From the NCBI GenBank assembly GCA_963703385.1, contig OY969816.1:3224001-3288000 (forward strand): DNA of 64,000 nt, read 5' to 3'. A model generated the notes under the pieces. It made no database searches. It worked only from the letters and a program-made list of their open reading frames with translations, and was not told the origin of the DNA. The position numbers and the translations under genes are program-made. Shown here piece by piece: positions 55,317-64,000 of the stretch (position 1 is the first letter of the stretch; every line of letters begins with the position of its first letter). This DNA comes from Rhodoblastus sp963703385. GTDB taxonomy: Bacteria; Pseudomonadota; Alphaproteobacteria; Rhizobiales; Beijerinckiaceae.

Positions 55317-58300
55317 ATGACCCCAACGAAGCCGACCGACGGCAACTTCAAGATTGTTTTACCTAAAAAACAATTGGCTTTCACCGGCGAACGAATGACA
55401 TCCGGCACTGAAGGACAAATCGCTTTCGAGCATTTTCACCGTTATTGCATCGCGCGGGATCTGTGCTCCAATCTGGATGTCCTCGATGTCGCATCGGGCG
55501 AGGGCTATGGCTCGGCGATTTTAGCCGGCGTTGCGCGCAGCGTCATTGGCGTGGAGATCGACGCGGGCGCCGTCACCCACGCGCGCGAGGTCTATTCTTT
55601 ACCCAATTTGCGCTTCCTTGAAGGCAGCGCCCTGGCGTTGCCTCTGGACGACGCGGCGGTCGATGTCGTTGTTTCATTCGAAACTCTGGAACATATCCGC
55701 GAGCATGAGGATTTCGTGGCCGAGGTGCGACGCGTGCTGCGTCCGGGCGGCCTGTTCATCGTCAGCTCCCCGGATCGGACGGTCTATTCCGCGCGCGCCG
55801 AGCATTTCAACGAATACCATCTCCGCGAACTGACCGAAGCCGAATTCAAGCTGTTTCTGCGATCGAACTTCAAGAATGTCGCGCTGTTGCATCAACGCGC
55901 GATTTTCGGCTCGCTGGTCGTGGCGGCCGATGGCGTCTCCGGCAATCACGATGCGCGCTGGCGAAGCTATGAACAACGGGCGCCCGCCTCTATTGAAGCC
56001 AGCACGGGTCTGGCGCGCGCGCCCTATATTATCGGCTGCGCAACGGACGGCGCCATTCCGGCCGTCGCCTCGTCGGTTTATATTGATCGTCACGGCGTCG
56101 ACGAAGTCGCGCAGGGTTTTGCGCGCGCCCCCAAAATTCAAACCTCTCTCGAAATGAGAATCGCCCAGCTGGACGGCGAGCGCGCCGATCTGCTGCGGCA
56201 ACTGGACAAAGCGTATCGGAAGCCGCTTCGCCCATTGAGGTATTTCGCCTTATATTTCGGTCTCAAGACTCTCCGCTTTTTGACCAAGCCTTTTTCGCCG
56301 CGCGCCGCCGCACGATTCAAGCGCTCCGCCGAAAAACGCAGTCCCCGGCGCTTTGAGAAGCGGCTCGCGGGCAAGACCGACGAACCGTCCAGACCCCGCG
56401 GCCCATTCGAATATATTTCAAAGCGCTATGGCGCCGCCCAGGTCAAGCTGTATCGCCAGCTGTTCAACATCGTCGAGTATTATTCGGCAAACCCCAAAGC
56501 CTTCGACGATTCCAGAGATTGCCGCCGCTTGCTGGACAAGGCCCGCGCTTTGGCGCCGCGCGGTTTCGACGGGGCGCCGAAAGTTTCGATCATCATTCCC
56601 ACTTATAATAATCTATATCTGACGTTGACCTGTGTTTTCGCTATCCTGAGCACGCAGCACGGCCCGTCCTACGAAATTATTGTCGCCGATGATAGATCCA
56701 CGGATCAGACCGCGGCGGTCCTATCCAAGATTGGCGGCCCGGTGAAAGTTGTTCGGCAGGCCGAGAACCTGGGCTTCATCCGCAATTGCAATGCCGCCGC
56801 CAAGCAGGCATCCGGCGATTATATCGTCTTCCTCAACAACGACACCTTGGTATTGCCCAATTGGCTCGCAACGCTCATTCAGCCCATGGAGGAAGCGAAT
56901 AATGTCGGGCTGGTCGGCTCGAAACTTTTGAACGGGGACGGGACGCTACAGGATGCGGGAGGCATAGTCTGGCGTGACGCGACCGCATGGAATTTCGGTC
57001 GGAATCAAGATCCCTTTGCGCCAGAGTTCAATTATCGCAAGGAAGTCGACTATTTGACCGGCGCCTCGATTGCAATCTCGTCGTCTCTCTGGCGAGAGCT
57101 AGGCGGATTCGATCTTTTGTTCCTGCCGGCCTATTGCGAAGATACGGATCTTGCTTTCAGAATTCGCGCGAAAGGCCTCAAAGTCATCTATCAACCTCGC
57201 TCGGAAGTTTTCCATCACGAAGGCAAAACCCACGGCCGAGACACGTCAGCGGGCGTTAAGACCTACCAGGTCATCAACCAGAAAAAATTCTCCGAGCGAT
57301 GGGCCGGTGTCCTGAACGCCGAAAATTTTGAAAACGGGCAGAACGTTTTCGAGGCGAGAGATCGGAGCTCTTCTCGACCACATATCCTGTTTATCGACCA
57401 TCATGTGCCGCAATGGGATAGAGACGCTGGTTCACGCACAATCTTGATGTATGTGGAACTTCTTTTGGAAAGCGGATTTCAAATTTCATTTTGGCCGGAT
57501 AATTTGTATTATGACCCAGAATATACGCCTCGTCTCCAGGACTTAGGTGTCGAAGTGCTTTATGCGCCAGCATTTCAGCTCAATTTCAAAGAGTGGTTTG
57601 CCGATCGCGCCGACAAAACACAATATGTTTTCATAAGCCGTCCGGAAGTCGCTGAGTGTTACTTGCCAGACCTTCTCAGCCACAAGGGCGTGCGAACGCT
57701 GTACTATGGGCATGACTTGCACTATGCGCGCTTTCGCATGGAGGCGGACATTTCGCGCGACGAGTCAAAACGCGCCGAGGCGGCTAGGCTGGAGGCGATT
57801 GAACTCGATATTTGGAAACACGTTGACGTTGTGCTTTACCCGTCTCAGGACGAAGCTGATGTCGTTCGCGCGCGTGTTCCAAAAGCCGCTGCCTTCGAAA
57901 TATCGCCTTACTATTTCGACGAATTCCGCAGTCGCACGGTCGCGCCCTCCGCCCCGTCGGTGGTGTTTGTCGCTGGGTTTGGTCATTCGCCGAACGTGGA
58001 CGCCGCTCTTTGGCTCGTTAATTCGATTTGGCCGCGAATTGTCGCGCGCGTCCCCCAAGCAAAACTGGCTTTAATCGGATCGAGACCCTCGAAACAAGTT
58101 AAAATGCTGAAATCGAGCGCGATTGAGGTCACCGGATGGGTCTCCGAGGCGGAGCTCGTCCGGCGCTACGACGCCGCGCGCGTCGCGGTCGTGCCGCTGC
58201 GCATCGGCGCAGGAGTCAAGCTGAAGGTGGTGGAAGCGTTGAAAGAGGGGATTCCACTGGTGACGACGCCGGTTGGCGCACAGGGCTTGCCTGGGGTCGC

Positions 58301-58490
58301 GAATATCGTCGATGTCATTGAAGACGAGGAGAAATTTGCGGAGGCGGTGATATCGTTGCTTGTCTGTGACTCGACGGAATGGCTTGCGCGCTCAACTCGG
58401 CAGGCGCGCTATTGCGAAGCGCATTTCTCTCGCGAAACTCTTCAGAAAAACTTGCGCGCGGCCATTCAAGCCGCGGACAATCGTAGTTAA
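55317..58490 (+). CDS. Trifunctional methyltransferase-GT2-GT4 fusion
   Basis: The protein has 1057 residues. Residues about 20-240 are a class I methyltransferase (VLDVASGEGYGSAIL near 55; SFETLEHIREHEDFVAEVRR). A coiled linker (about 275-300) and a basic helical stretch lead to a GT2 domain (about 420-670): VSIIIPTYNNLYLTL, EIIVADDRSTDQT, YIVFLNNDTLVLPNW and AYCEDTDLAFRIR. Residues about 687-1057 are a GT4-like domain (HILFIDHHVPQWDRDAGSR; GFGHSPNVDAALWLVNSIWP; RIGAGVKLKVVEALKEGIPL). It could build and methylate a short glycan unit. It starts a plus-strand run that leads to the heptose genes. Confidence 0.9.
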   Translation: MTPTKPTDGNFKIVLPKKQLAFTGERMTSGTEGQIAFEHFHRYCIARDLCSNLDVLDVASGEGYGSAILAGVARSVIGVEIDAGAVTHAREVYSLPNLRFLEGSALALPLDDAAVDVVVSFETLEHIREHEDFVAEVRRVLRPGGLFIVSSPDRTVYSARAEHFNEYHLRELTEAEFKLFLRSNFKNVALLHQRAIFGSLVVAADGVSGNHDARWRSYEQRAPASIEASTGLARAPYIIGCATDGAIPAVASSVYIDRHGVDEVAQGFARAPKIQTSLEMRIAQLDGERADLLRQLDKAYRKPLRPLRYFALYFGLKTLRFLTKPFSPRAAARFKRSAEKRSPRRFEKRLAGKTDEPSRPRGPFEYISKRYGAAQVKLYRQLFNIVEYYSANPKAFDDSRDCRRLLDKARALAPRGFDGAPKVSIIIPTYNNLYLTLTCVFAILSTQHGPSYEIIVADDRSTDQTAAVLSKIGGPVKVVRQAENLGFIRNCNAAAKQASGDYIVFLNNDTLVLPNWLATLIQPMEEANNVGLVGSKLLNGDGTLQDAGGIVWRDATAWNFGRNQDPFAPEFNYRKEVDYLTGASIAISSSLWRELGGFDLLFLPAYCEDTDLAFRIRAKGLKVIYQPRSEVFHHEGKTHGRDTSAGVKTYQVINQKKFSERWAGVLNAENFENGQNVFEARDRSSSRPHILFIDHHVPQWDRDAGSRTILMYVELLLESGFQISFWPDNLYYDPEYTPRLQDLGVEVLYAPAFQLNFKEWFADRADKTQYVFISRPEVAECYLPDLLSHKGVRTLYYGHDLHYARFRMEADISRDESKRAEAARLEAIELDIWKHVDVVLYPSQDEADVVRARVPKAAAFEISPYYFDEFRSRTVAPSAPSVVFVAGFGHSPNVDAALWLVNSIWPRIVARVPQAKLALIGSRPSKQVKMLKSSAIEVTGWVSEAELVRRYDAARVAVVPLRIGAGVKLKVVEALKEGIPLVTTPVGAQGLPGVANIVDVIEDEEKFAEAVISLLVCDSTEWLARSTRQARYCEAHFSRETLQKNLRAAIQAADNRS

Positions 58491-58559
58491 ACCGCTTCAC
58501 ACGGCCTTCGACAATCGCGCGGCCTCGACGAGAGCGCTCAATCTTTCTGGTGTCGTTTC

Positions 58560-59609
58560 ATGCAAAGCGTCTTTAACGTCCGCGCCCGCGCGCCATTACG
58601 CCTCGGCCTTGCAGGCGGCGGCACGGATCTTTCGCCCTATTGCGATGAATATGGCGGCGCAATCCTGAACGCGACGATCGACCGCTTCGCCTACGCTCAT
58701 GTGTTTCCAAGCGAAAACGGAAAAATAGTCTTCCGGGCGCGCGATGTCGGCGAACAGGAGGAGATCGAGCCTGGCCTGGACTTCTCGATTCACGAGGGCC
58801 TCATTCTGCACCGCGGCGTCTATCGCCATGTGATGGACGCCTATTGCGGCGGAAAGAACATCCCACTGGTCGTTTCGACCACCATCGACGTCCCCGCGGG
58901 CTCCGGCCTCGGCGCGTCGTCGGCGCTGGTGGTCGCGCTGATCGAGGCGTTCCGGTGCGCGCTGCAATTGCCGCTCGGCCCCTATGACATCGCCCACTTG
59001 GCTTTCCAAATCGAACGTCGCGACCTCAGGCTCGCCGGCGGACGGCAGGACCAATACGCCGCGGCCTTTGGCGGCGTGAATTTCATGGAGTTCCTGCCGA
59101 ACGACCGCGTCATCGTCAATCCTTTGCGCATCCGCCGCGATTATCTCAACGAATTCGAATCGTCGCTGGTAATCTGCTTCACCGGCCAGTCGCGGCGTTC
59201 GGACACCATCATCAAGGAACAGGTTTCCGGGCTCAAGGCCTTGAACCCGGAGACGATCGCCAACATGCACCAGTTGAAGCGGGACGCCACGGACATGAAG
59301 CTCGCTCTTCTCAACGGCGATCTGCGCGGCTTCGCCTCGCTCCTCGGCCAATCCTGGTTGGCCAAGAAGAAAACGGCCGCCGGCGTTTCCAACGAGAAGG
59401 TCGAGGAGATCTACAACGTCGCAATGAAATTCGGCGCCTGGGCCGGAAAGGTGTCCGGCGCCGGCGGCGGCGGTTTTCTGATGTTGATCACCGACCCGGA
59501 AAATCGCTATCGCCTGATCTCGGCGCTCAATGACGCCGGCGGCCAAGCCGGAGCGGCGATGCTGACGTTCGACGGCGCTGAAGGCTGGCTGACCTCGCAA
59601 AGGAACTGA
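58560..59609 (+). CDS. hddA: D-glycero-D-manno-heptose 7-phosphate kinase
   Basis: This 349-residue GHMP kinase phosphorylates D-glycero-D-manno-heptose 7-phosphate at C1. The N-terminal ARAPLRLGLAGGGTDLSPYC and the ATP-binding DVPAGSGLGASSAL (residues 110-123), the IERRDLRLAGGRQDQYAAAF segment and the C-terminal KVSGAGGGGFLML are all as expected for HddA/WcbL enzymes. It lies 69 bases after the fusion gene and 46 bases before hddC-gmhB. The alternative, another sugar kinase of the family such as a fucose kinase-like enzyme, is less likely in this context. Confidence 0.9.
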   Translation: MQSVFNVRARAPLRLGLAGGGTDLSPYCDEYGGAILNATIDRFAYAHVFPSENGKIVFRARDVGEQEEIEPGLDFSIHEGLILHRGVYRHVMDAYCGGKNIPLVVSTTIDVPAGSGLGASSALVVALIEAFRCALQLPLGPYDIAHLAFQIERRDLRLAGGRQDQYAAAFGGVNFMEFLPNDRVIVNPLRIRRDYLNEFESSLVICFTGQSRRSDTIIKEQVSGLKALNPETIANMHQLKRDATDMKLALLNGDLRGFASLLGQSWLAKKKTAAGVSNEKVEEIYNVAMKFGAWAGKVSGAGGGGFLMLITDPENRYRLISALNDAGGQAGAAMLTFDGAEGWLTSQRN

Positions 59610-59655
59610 ACGCGGCTTTCCCGCGCGCCGAGGCGCCCTTATTTGGAGTTCAGGC

Positions 59656-60888
59656 TTGATAGATCAATGCGTCATATTGTTGGGCGGCCTTGGGACGCGA
59701 CTTGGCGAAATTACCAGAGCCATGCCGAAGCCGTTGCTTCCCGTGGCGGGCGAGCCTTTTGTCGAAGTGCTGATTTCTGAGGCGCGCCGGCGCGGATTTC
59801 GCCGTTTCTTGCTGCTCGCCGGTCACAAGTCCGAAATGGTGCGGGCCTTTCTGACCGAGCGCGACATCGAAGCCCGTTTCGATTGTCGGGTCGAATTGTC
59901 GATCGAGCCGACGCCCTATGGAACCGGCGGGGCGGTAGTCAACGCCTTGCCGCTGCTCGCCGATGAGTTCCTGCTGCTGAACGGCGACACATGGTTCGAT
60001 TTCAACTGGCGCGATCTAGTCGCGCGCGCAAGCCGCGACGGCGTCGAAGCAGCGCTTTCCCTTCGACGGGTCCAGTCCCCGGACCGTTATGAAACAGTCG
60101 AAGCGGACGGCGCCCGCATCGCCCGGATTCAGCCGCGGCGCGCGGGGCTGGAAAGCGCGGCGATCAATGGCGGCGTTTATTATCTCACGCGCCGCGCCCT
60201 TGAGGGCCTCGTCTGCCCCTCTTCGCTGGAGTCAGACCTTCTGCCGGCCTTGGTCGCGCGCGGCGCGCTCGCCGGTTACGAATATTCCGGCTTTTTCATC
60301 GATATCGGCGTTCCCGAAACGCTGGCGGCCGCCGACCGGCTCGTACCCGAGGCGCGGAAGCGTCCGGCGGTCTTCCTCGATCGCGACGGCGTGCTGAATG
60401 TCGATCACGGCTATGTCCACGCGCGGGAACAGATCGCCTGGATTCCGGGCGCGCGGGAAGCCGTGAAATGGCTGAACGATTCCGGTTTTTTCGTATTCGT
60501 CGTCACCAATCAGGCCGGCGTCGCCAAAGGCCATTACAAGGAAGCCGCGATCAGCGTCCTGCACGGCTGGATGAACGAGCGGCTGGCCGCCGACGGCGCG
60601 GCCATCGACGACTGGCGCTATTGTCCTTATCACCCCGACGGCAGCGTGGCGGCCTACCGGCGGCCGCATAACTGGCGCAAGCCGAATCCCGGCATGATTG
60701 ACGATCTGCTTCGGGCGTGGCCTGTCGAACGCGAAGGAAGTTTTCTTGTCGGCGACAAGGAGAGCGACCTCCAGGCCGCCGAAGCGGCGGGCCTGCCCGC
60801 CTATTTGTTCGAGGGCGGCGACCTTGCTGCCTTCATTCGCGGCGTTGTCGAGGCGCAACCTTCGCGCAGCGCGCCGAGAACGCCATGA
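59656..60888 (+). CDS. Fused heptose 1-phosphate guanylyltransferase and heptose bisphosphate phosphatase
   Basis: The protein has 410 residues. Residues 1-230 are an HddC-type nucleotidyltransferase (LLGGLGTRLGEITRAMPKPL; LLLNGDTWFDFNW). Residues about 235-400 are a GmhB-type HAD phosphatase: VFLDRDGVLNVDHGYV (catalytic DxD), VVTNQAGVAKGHY and WRKPNPGM with FLVGDKESDLQAA. The zinc loop of GmhB is altered: CPYHPDGS keeps one Cys, but the later Cys pair is replaced (RRPHNWRKP). It would remove the 7-phosphate and then add GMP to make GDP-heptose. The TTG start at 59656 follows GGAG. It overlaps the next gene by ATGA. Confidence 0.88.
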   Translation: MIDQCVILLGGLGTRLGEITRAMPKPLLPVAGEPFVEVLISEARRRGFRRFLLLAGHKSEMVRAFLTERDIEARFDCRVELSIEPTPYGTGGAVVNALPLLADEFLLLNGDTWFDFNWRDLVARASRDGVEAALSLRRVQSPDRYETVEADGARIARIQPRRAGLESAAINGGVYYLTRRALEGLVCPSSLESDLLPALVARGALAGYEYSGFFIDIGVPETLAAADRLVPEARKRPAVFLDRDGVLNVDHGYVHAREQIAWIPGAREAVKWLNDSGFFVFVVTNQAGVAKGHYKEAAISVLHGWMNERLAADGAAIDDWRYCPYHPDGSVAAYRRPHNWRKPNPGMIDDLLRAWPVEREGSFLVGDKESDLQAAEAAGLPAYLFEGGDLAAFIRGVVEAQPSRSAPRTP

Positions 60889-62099
60889 GCCGGAGGATTG
60901 TGATGACGGGCGACGGGTCTTCGCGCGGCCACGCGGGTTCCGCTTTACAGGCGATCGCGCGCCAAGGCCGCGAATGGCTGTTCGAGGCGGCCGCGCCTCA
61001 ATGGCGCGGCGAACACAAGAACGCCGCCTTTCTCTTTCCCGAGCGCTTTTCGATTCACGGCGAGCCGGACCCTTGCCCGCATCGCCTTTTCGTTCAGGCG
61101 CGGCATATTTTTTCCTATTGCGAGATCGGCCGCCTCGGCTGGAATGGCCCATGGCGCGACATGGCCGAAGCAAGCGCGGATTTCCTTTTGCGCCAAGGTC
61201 GCCGGACGGATGGCTTTTTCATCCACCGATTCGACGATCGCGGCGCGGTTTTCGACGCCCGCGCCGACCTCTATGATCAGGCTTTCATGCTGCTGGCTTT
61301 CGCTCAAATCGGCGAAGTCACGCGGCGAGTAGAATTTTTCGACGCAGCCGAGGCGCTGGACGACGCGCTCGAAGCCCATTGGCGCCTGCCGCACGGCGGC
61401 TATTTCGAAGGCGAAATCGCGCAATGTCCGCCCTTCCGCCAGAACCCGCATATGCATCTGCTTGAGGCGTTCCTCGCGCTCCACGCCGCCACCGACGCAC
61501 CGCGATGGAAAAGCAAGGTCGATCACATCGCCGGCCTTTGCGAAAATTTCTTCGTCGACCCTGCGACCGGGGCGCTACTCGAATATTTCGATGATGATTT
61601 CGTTCCCCGCCCCGGCGTCGAAGGGCGCATCGTCGAACCCGGCCATTGTTTCGAATGGGCATGGCTTTTCGAACGATTGGCGCTTACCGGCCAATCCGCG
61701 GCGACGGCTATGTCCGACCGTTTCGTGGGTTTTGCGCGCGCGCGCGGCGTTGATTCCAAACGACGCGTCACGATTAATGAACTGACGACCGACGGTGCGG
61801 TCCACAACGCCGACGCCCGCCTCTGGCCGCAGGCCGAACGCCTGAAGGCGGCGCTGGCGCGATTCCGCCGCACCGGCGACCCGATGGAAAGCGCCGAGGC
61901 CGTCAAAGCCTATGCAGGCCTATTTCAATATTTCGACACGCCGAAACGCGGCGTCTGGCGTGATAAACTATGCGCGGACGGCTCCTGGATCGCGGAGCCG
62001 TCACCCGGCAGCTCCCTCTATCACATCACTTGCGCCCTGGCGGAACTATGCGACGCCGCGGCCGATTACGGCGAACGGCCCGCACCGGCGGAAGCGTAA
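60885..62099 (+). CDS. AGE-family sugar epimerase/isomerase
   Basis: The protein has 404 residues, an alpha/alpha-barrel of the N-acylglucosamine 2-epimerase and mannose isomerase family. The family His residues are seen in FFIHRFDDRGAVFDARADLYDQAF (given in part: DARADLYDQAFMLLAFAQ), NPHMHLLEAFLALHAAT, EPGHCFEWAWLFERL and SSLYHITCALAEL. The ATG at 60885 overlaps the stop of the fusion gene (ATGA), so the two are coupled. It may isomerise a mannose- or heptose-type sugar for the same glycan; the exact reaction is unknown. Confidence 0.87.
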   Translation: MSRRIVMTGDGSSRGHAGSALQAIARQGREWLFEAAAPQWRGEHKNAAFLFPERFSIHGEPDPCPHRLFVQARHIFSYCEIGRLGWNGPWRDMAEASADFLLRQGRRTDGFFIHRFDDRGAVFDARADLYDQAFMLLAFAQIGEVTRRVEFFDAAEALDDALEAHWRLPHGGYFEGEIAQCPPFRQNPHMHLLEAFLALHAATDAPRWKSKVDHIAGLCENFFVDPATGALLEYFDDDFVPRPGVEGRIVEPGHCFEWAWLFERLALTGQSAATAMSDRFVGFARARGVDSKRRVTINELTTDGAVHNADARLWPQAERLKAALARFRRTGDPMESAEAVKAYAGLFQYFDTPKRGVWRDKLCADGSWIAEPSPGSSLYHITCALAELCDAAADYGERPAPAEA

Positions 62100-62250
62100 A
62101 CCCGTCGCCCCTTGCTGAAAATGCCGCCGGCCCTGTTCCCAAGCGTCTGGTCTTAACCCCACAAATAGCGCCCTGGGCGAAAACTGGCTAGGCTCGGCCT
62201 TATCAACCGAGCCCCTCGTCACCGCGGCCTCTTTCTGAGCCGCCTCTTTC

Positions 62251-62658
62251 TCAGCGAAATTTCTGCGCACTCGGATCAACCGGTCCGCACTGCGCGTTAC
62301 CACTATCGACGGCGCTAAGGCCTATCACGACGGTCAAAACGAGCGCAACCGCCGCAGCGCCCCAATGCCAAAATCTTTGCCGGTCCTCATCGAATGCCAT
62401 TCCTGCCCATAGAGCCAGAAACGACACAATGAGACCAGCGGCCAACGCGGCCCCCACTCCGCCTATGAAACCGGAGAAGTCTGCGGAGCCGTTGAGAAAT
62501 TTGTGCATTAATCCCGCGCCGTCGAGGACGCCAAGCCCGAATAGGGCCGCGGCGACAAACGCTCCGGCGATCGCCATCCAAATATTCACCTCAGTCCTGA
62601 CCGAAACAATTGTGCTCGCGACCGCTTGCGCTATGACCGCTTCAGCCGCGGGCGTCAC
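62251..62658 (-). CDS. Hypothetical membrane protein, N terminus uncertain
   Basis: This is a 135-residue protein with three hydrophobic segments (WMAIAGAFVAAALFGLGVL; GGVGAALAAGLIVSFLALW; WGAAAVALVLTVVIGLSAV). The GTG at 62658 is the only usable start, but the same frame is coding-like for about 45 more codons upstream (NFLYPWRAGRAASGGAGHAL, ISKAAEIARNGK) with no start before a stop near 62801. A frameshift or an unusual start is possible. No family is recognised. Confidence 0.6.
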   Translation of the reverse strand: MTPAAEAVIAQAVASTIVSVRTEVNIWMAIAGAFVAAALFGLGVLDGAGLMHKFLNGSADFSGFIGGVGAALAAGLIVSFLALWAGMAFDEDRQRFWHWGAAAVALVLTVVIGLSAVDSGNAQCGPVDPSAQKFR

Positions 62659-62917
62659 CTTGCCGTTACGAGCTATTTCGGCCGCCTTAGAGATTCGCGC
62701 GGGTATATCAAGCGCGTGTCCTGCGCCGCCGGACGCCGCCCGACCGGCCCGCCAGGGATAAAGAAAATTTCTAGGGTCAGGCGGCGCGCGGTCGCCGGCT
62801 CTTCAGGCGGGCCAGAAACAGGATTCGGAACGAAGCATGCGTTTCCTCCTGCGAGCCGCCCCCTCTTGCGCGACGGCGGCAACGGAATAAAAGCAGGATG
62901 ACCGATAAGGAGAAAAA

Positions 62918-63628
62918 ATGCGCCCATCCAACCGCGCGCCGGACGCGATGCGTCCCGTTTCGCTTCAGCGCAATGTCGCCCGCTACGCCGAAGGTTCATG
63001 CCTCGTGAAGTTCGGCGAAACTCATGTGCTCTGCACCGCCTCGCTCGAGGACAAGCCGCCAATGTGGCTGCGCGGTCAGGGAAAAGGCTGGATCACCGCG
63101 GAATACGCCATGCTGCCGCGCGCGACCCACACGAGGACCAAGCGCGAGACATCCAAACCGTCCGGTCGCACCCAGGAGATCCAACGCCTTATAGGGCGAT
63201 CGTTGCGCGCTGTGACCAATCTTCAGGCGCTGGGCGAACGACAGATCACCGTCGACTGCGATGTGCTGCAGGCCGATGGCGGCACGCGCACCGCCTCGAT
63301 CACCGGCGCCTGGGTGGCTCTGCACGATTGCCTGAAATGGATGCGCGGCCGCTCGATGATCAAAGACATGCCGCTGACGGACCATGTCGCGGCGGTGTCC
63401 TGCGGCATTTATCAGGGCCTCCCGGTGCTTGATCTCGATTATACTGAGGATTCTTCCGCCCACACCGACGGTAATTTCGTGATCACGGGTTCGGGCGGAC
63501 TGGTCGAGGTCCAGGCGACCGCGGAAGGCGCGGTTTTTTCCGAGGATGAACTGACGAAGCTGCTTGGTCTCGCGCGCGGCGGAATCAAGCACCTGGTTCA
63601 ATTGCAGAAACAGGCGATCGAAGCGTGA
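62918..63628 (+). CDS. rph: RNase PH
   Basis: This 236-residue phosphorolytic 3'-5' exoribonuclease trims tRNA 3' ends. The N-terminal MRPVSLQRNVARYAEGSCL, the GWITAEYAMLPRATHTR segment, the RSLRAVTNLQALGERQITVD core and the phosphate-binding DGGTRTASITGAW are typical. An AAGGAG site lies six bases before the ATG. Its stop overlaps the rdgB start (GTGA). Confidence 0.97.
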   Translation: MRPSNRAPDAMRPVSLQRNVARYAEGSCLVKFGETHVLCTASLEDKPPMWLRGQGKGWITAEYAMLPRATHTRTKRETSKPSGRTQEIQRLIGRSLRAVTNLQALGERQITVDCDVLQADGGTRTASITGAWVALHDCLKWMRGRSMIKDMPLTDHVAAVSCGIYQGLPVLDLDYTEDSSAHTDGNFVITGSGGLVEVQATAEGAVFSEDELTKLLGLARGGIKHLVQLQKQAIEA

Positions 63629-64000
63629 CCCGCAAACTTGAAGGCAAAATCGTCATCGCCACCCATAATCCGGGAAAATTGCGCGAAATGCGCGAGTTGC
63701 TTGCGCCCTACGGCGTCGAGGCGACCTCCGCGGGCGAGCTTGGCCTGCCCGAGCCGGAAGAGACCGGCGCGGATTTCGTCGCCAACGCCCTGATCAAGGC
63801 GCGCGCGGCGGCCAAAGGCGCAGGCCTTCCGGCGCTTGCCGACGATTCCGGCCTGTGCGTCGAGGCGCTCGACGGCGCGCCGGGCATTCTTTCGGCGCGC
63901 TGGGCGGGCGAGAGAAAAGATTTCGCCGCCGCCATGGCGCGGATCGAGCAGGAGGTTAAACTATCAGGCTTGTCGTCGCGCCGGGCGCATTTCGTTGCTG
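63625..64000 (+). CDS. rdgB: XTP/dITP diphosphatase RdgB (partial)
   Basis: This is the first 125 residues of the Ham1/RdgB pyrophosphatase, cut off by the window end. IVIATHNPGKLREMRELL and ALADDSGLCVEALDGAPG with SARWAG are family marks. It removes non-canonical purine triphosphates. The GTG at 63625 overlaps the rph stop, so the two genes are coupled, as is common in this bacterial group. Confidence 0.96.
   Translation, partial: MTRKLEGKIVIATHNPGKLREMRELLAPYGVEATSAGELGLPEPEETGADFVANALIKARAAAKGAGLPALADDSGLCVEALDGAPGILSARWAGERKDFAAAMARIEQEVKLSGLSSRRAHFVA

Overview
The window is GC-rich chromosomal DNA of an alphaproteobacterium, most likely Hyphomicrobiales (Rhizobiales). I infer this from GC-rich codon use, the gst-queG-epimerase gene string, rph-rdgB, frequent ATGA/GTGA stop-start overlaps and palindromic intergenic mosaic repeats of the kind seen in rhizobia. 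No rRNA, tRNA, CRISPR array or replication origin was seen. The species cannot be named from the sequence alone.

Bases 1-26,700 and 62,900-64,000 are mostly ordinary housekeeping DNA: a histidine kinase/response regulator pair next to a SulP anion transporter, a porin, glucokinase, an ExbB-ExbD-TonB operon, pyrophosphatase, a divergent sugar aminotransferase/oxidoreductase pair, a ParA ATPase, a phosphopantetheinyl transferase, CDP-diacylglycerol diphosphatase, thioredoxin, YgiQ, QueG, endonuclease III, an O6-alkylguanine methyltransferase, an alcohol dehydrogenase, RNase PH and RdgB. Two of these genes are frameshifted: a YdfG-type SDR (one inserted base) and ygiQ (two inserted bases).

Bases 26,860-62,100 form a surface-polysaccharide island. 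It holds three glycosyltransferase genes (26.9-33.8 kb), an RTX-like repeat protein (34.1-35.3 kb), a sulfotransferase-like gene, seven methyltransferase domains in separate genes or fusions, a WcbI-type gene (frameshifted), a 1057-residue methyltransferase-GT2-GT4 fusion, and a GDP-D-glycero-alpha-D-manno-heptose module: an HddA kinase, an HddC guanylyltransferase fused to a GmhB-type phosphatase, and an AGE-family epimerase. WcbI together with the heptose kinase, phosphatase and guanylyltransferase recalls the manno-heptose capsule loci of Burkholderia. I infer a methylated, possibly sulfated or acetylated heptose-containing surface glycan.

The island is heavily invaded by mobile DNA. An IS66-family element sits inside an IS30-family transposase (36.3-40.0 kb) with an exact 8-bp target duplication. 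A second IS66-family element sits inside the terminal repeat of an IS21-family element (47.4-52.4 kb), again with an 8-bp duplication, and the IS21 itself has a 7-bp duplication. There is also an internally deleted ISAs1-like mini-element, a truncated IS4-like transposase, and a graveyard of IS1380, IS110 and IS630 fragments (54.3-55.2 kb). Three copies of a roughly 45-107 bp palindromic mosaic repeat lie immediately upstream of three methyltransferase genes in the island.
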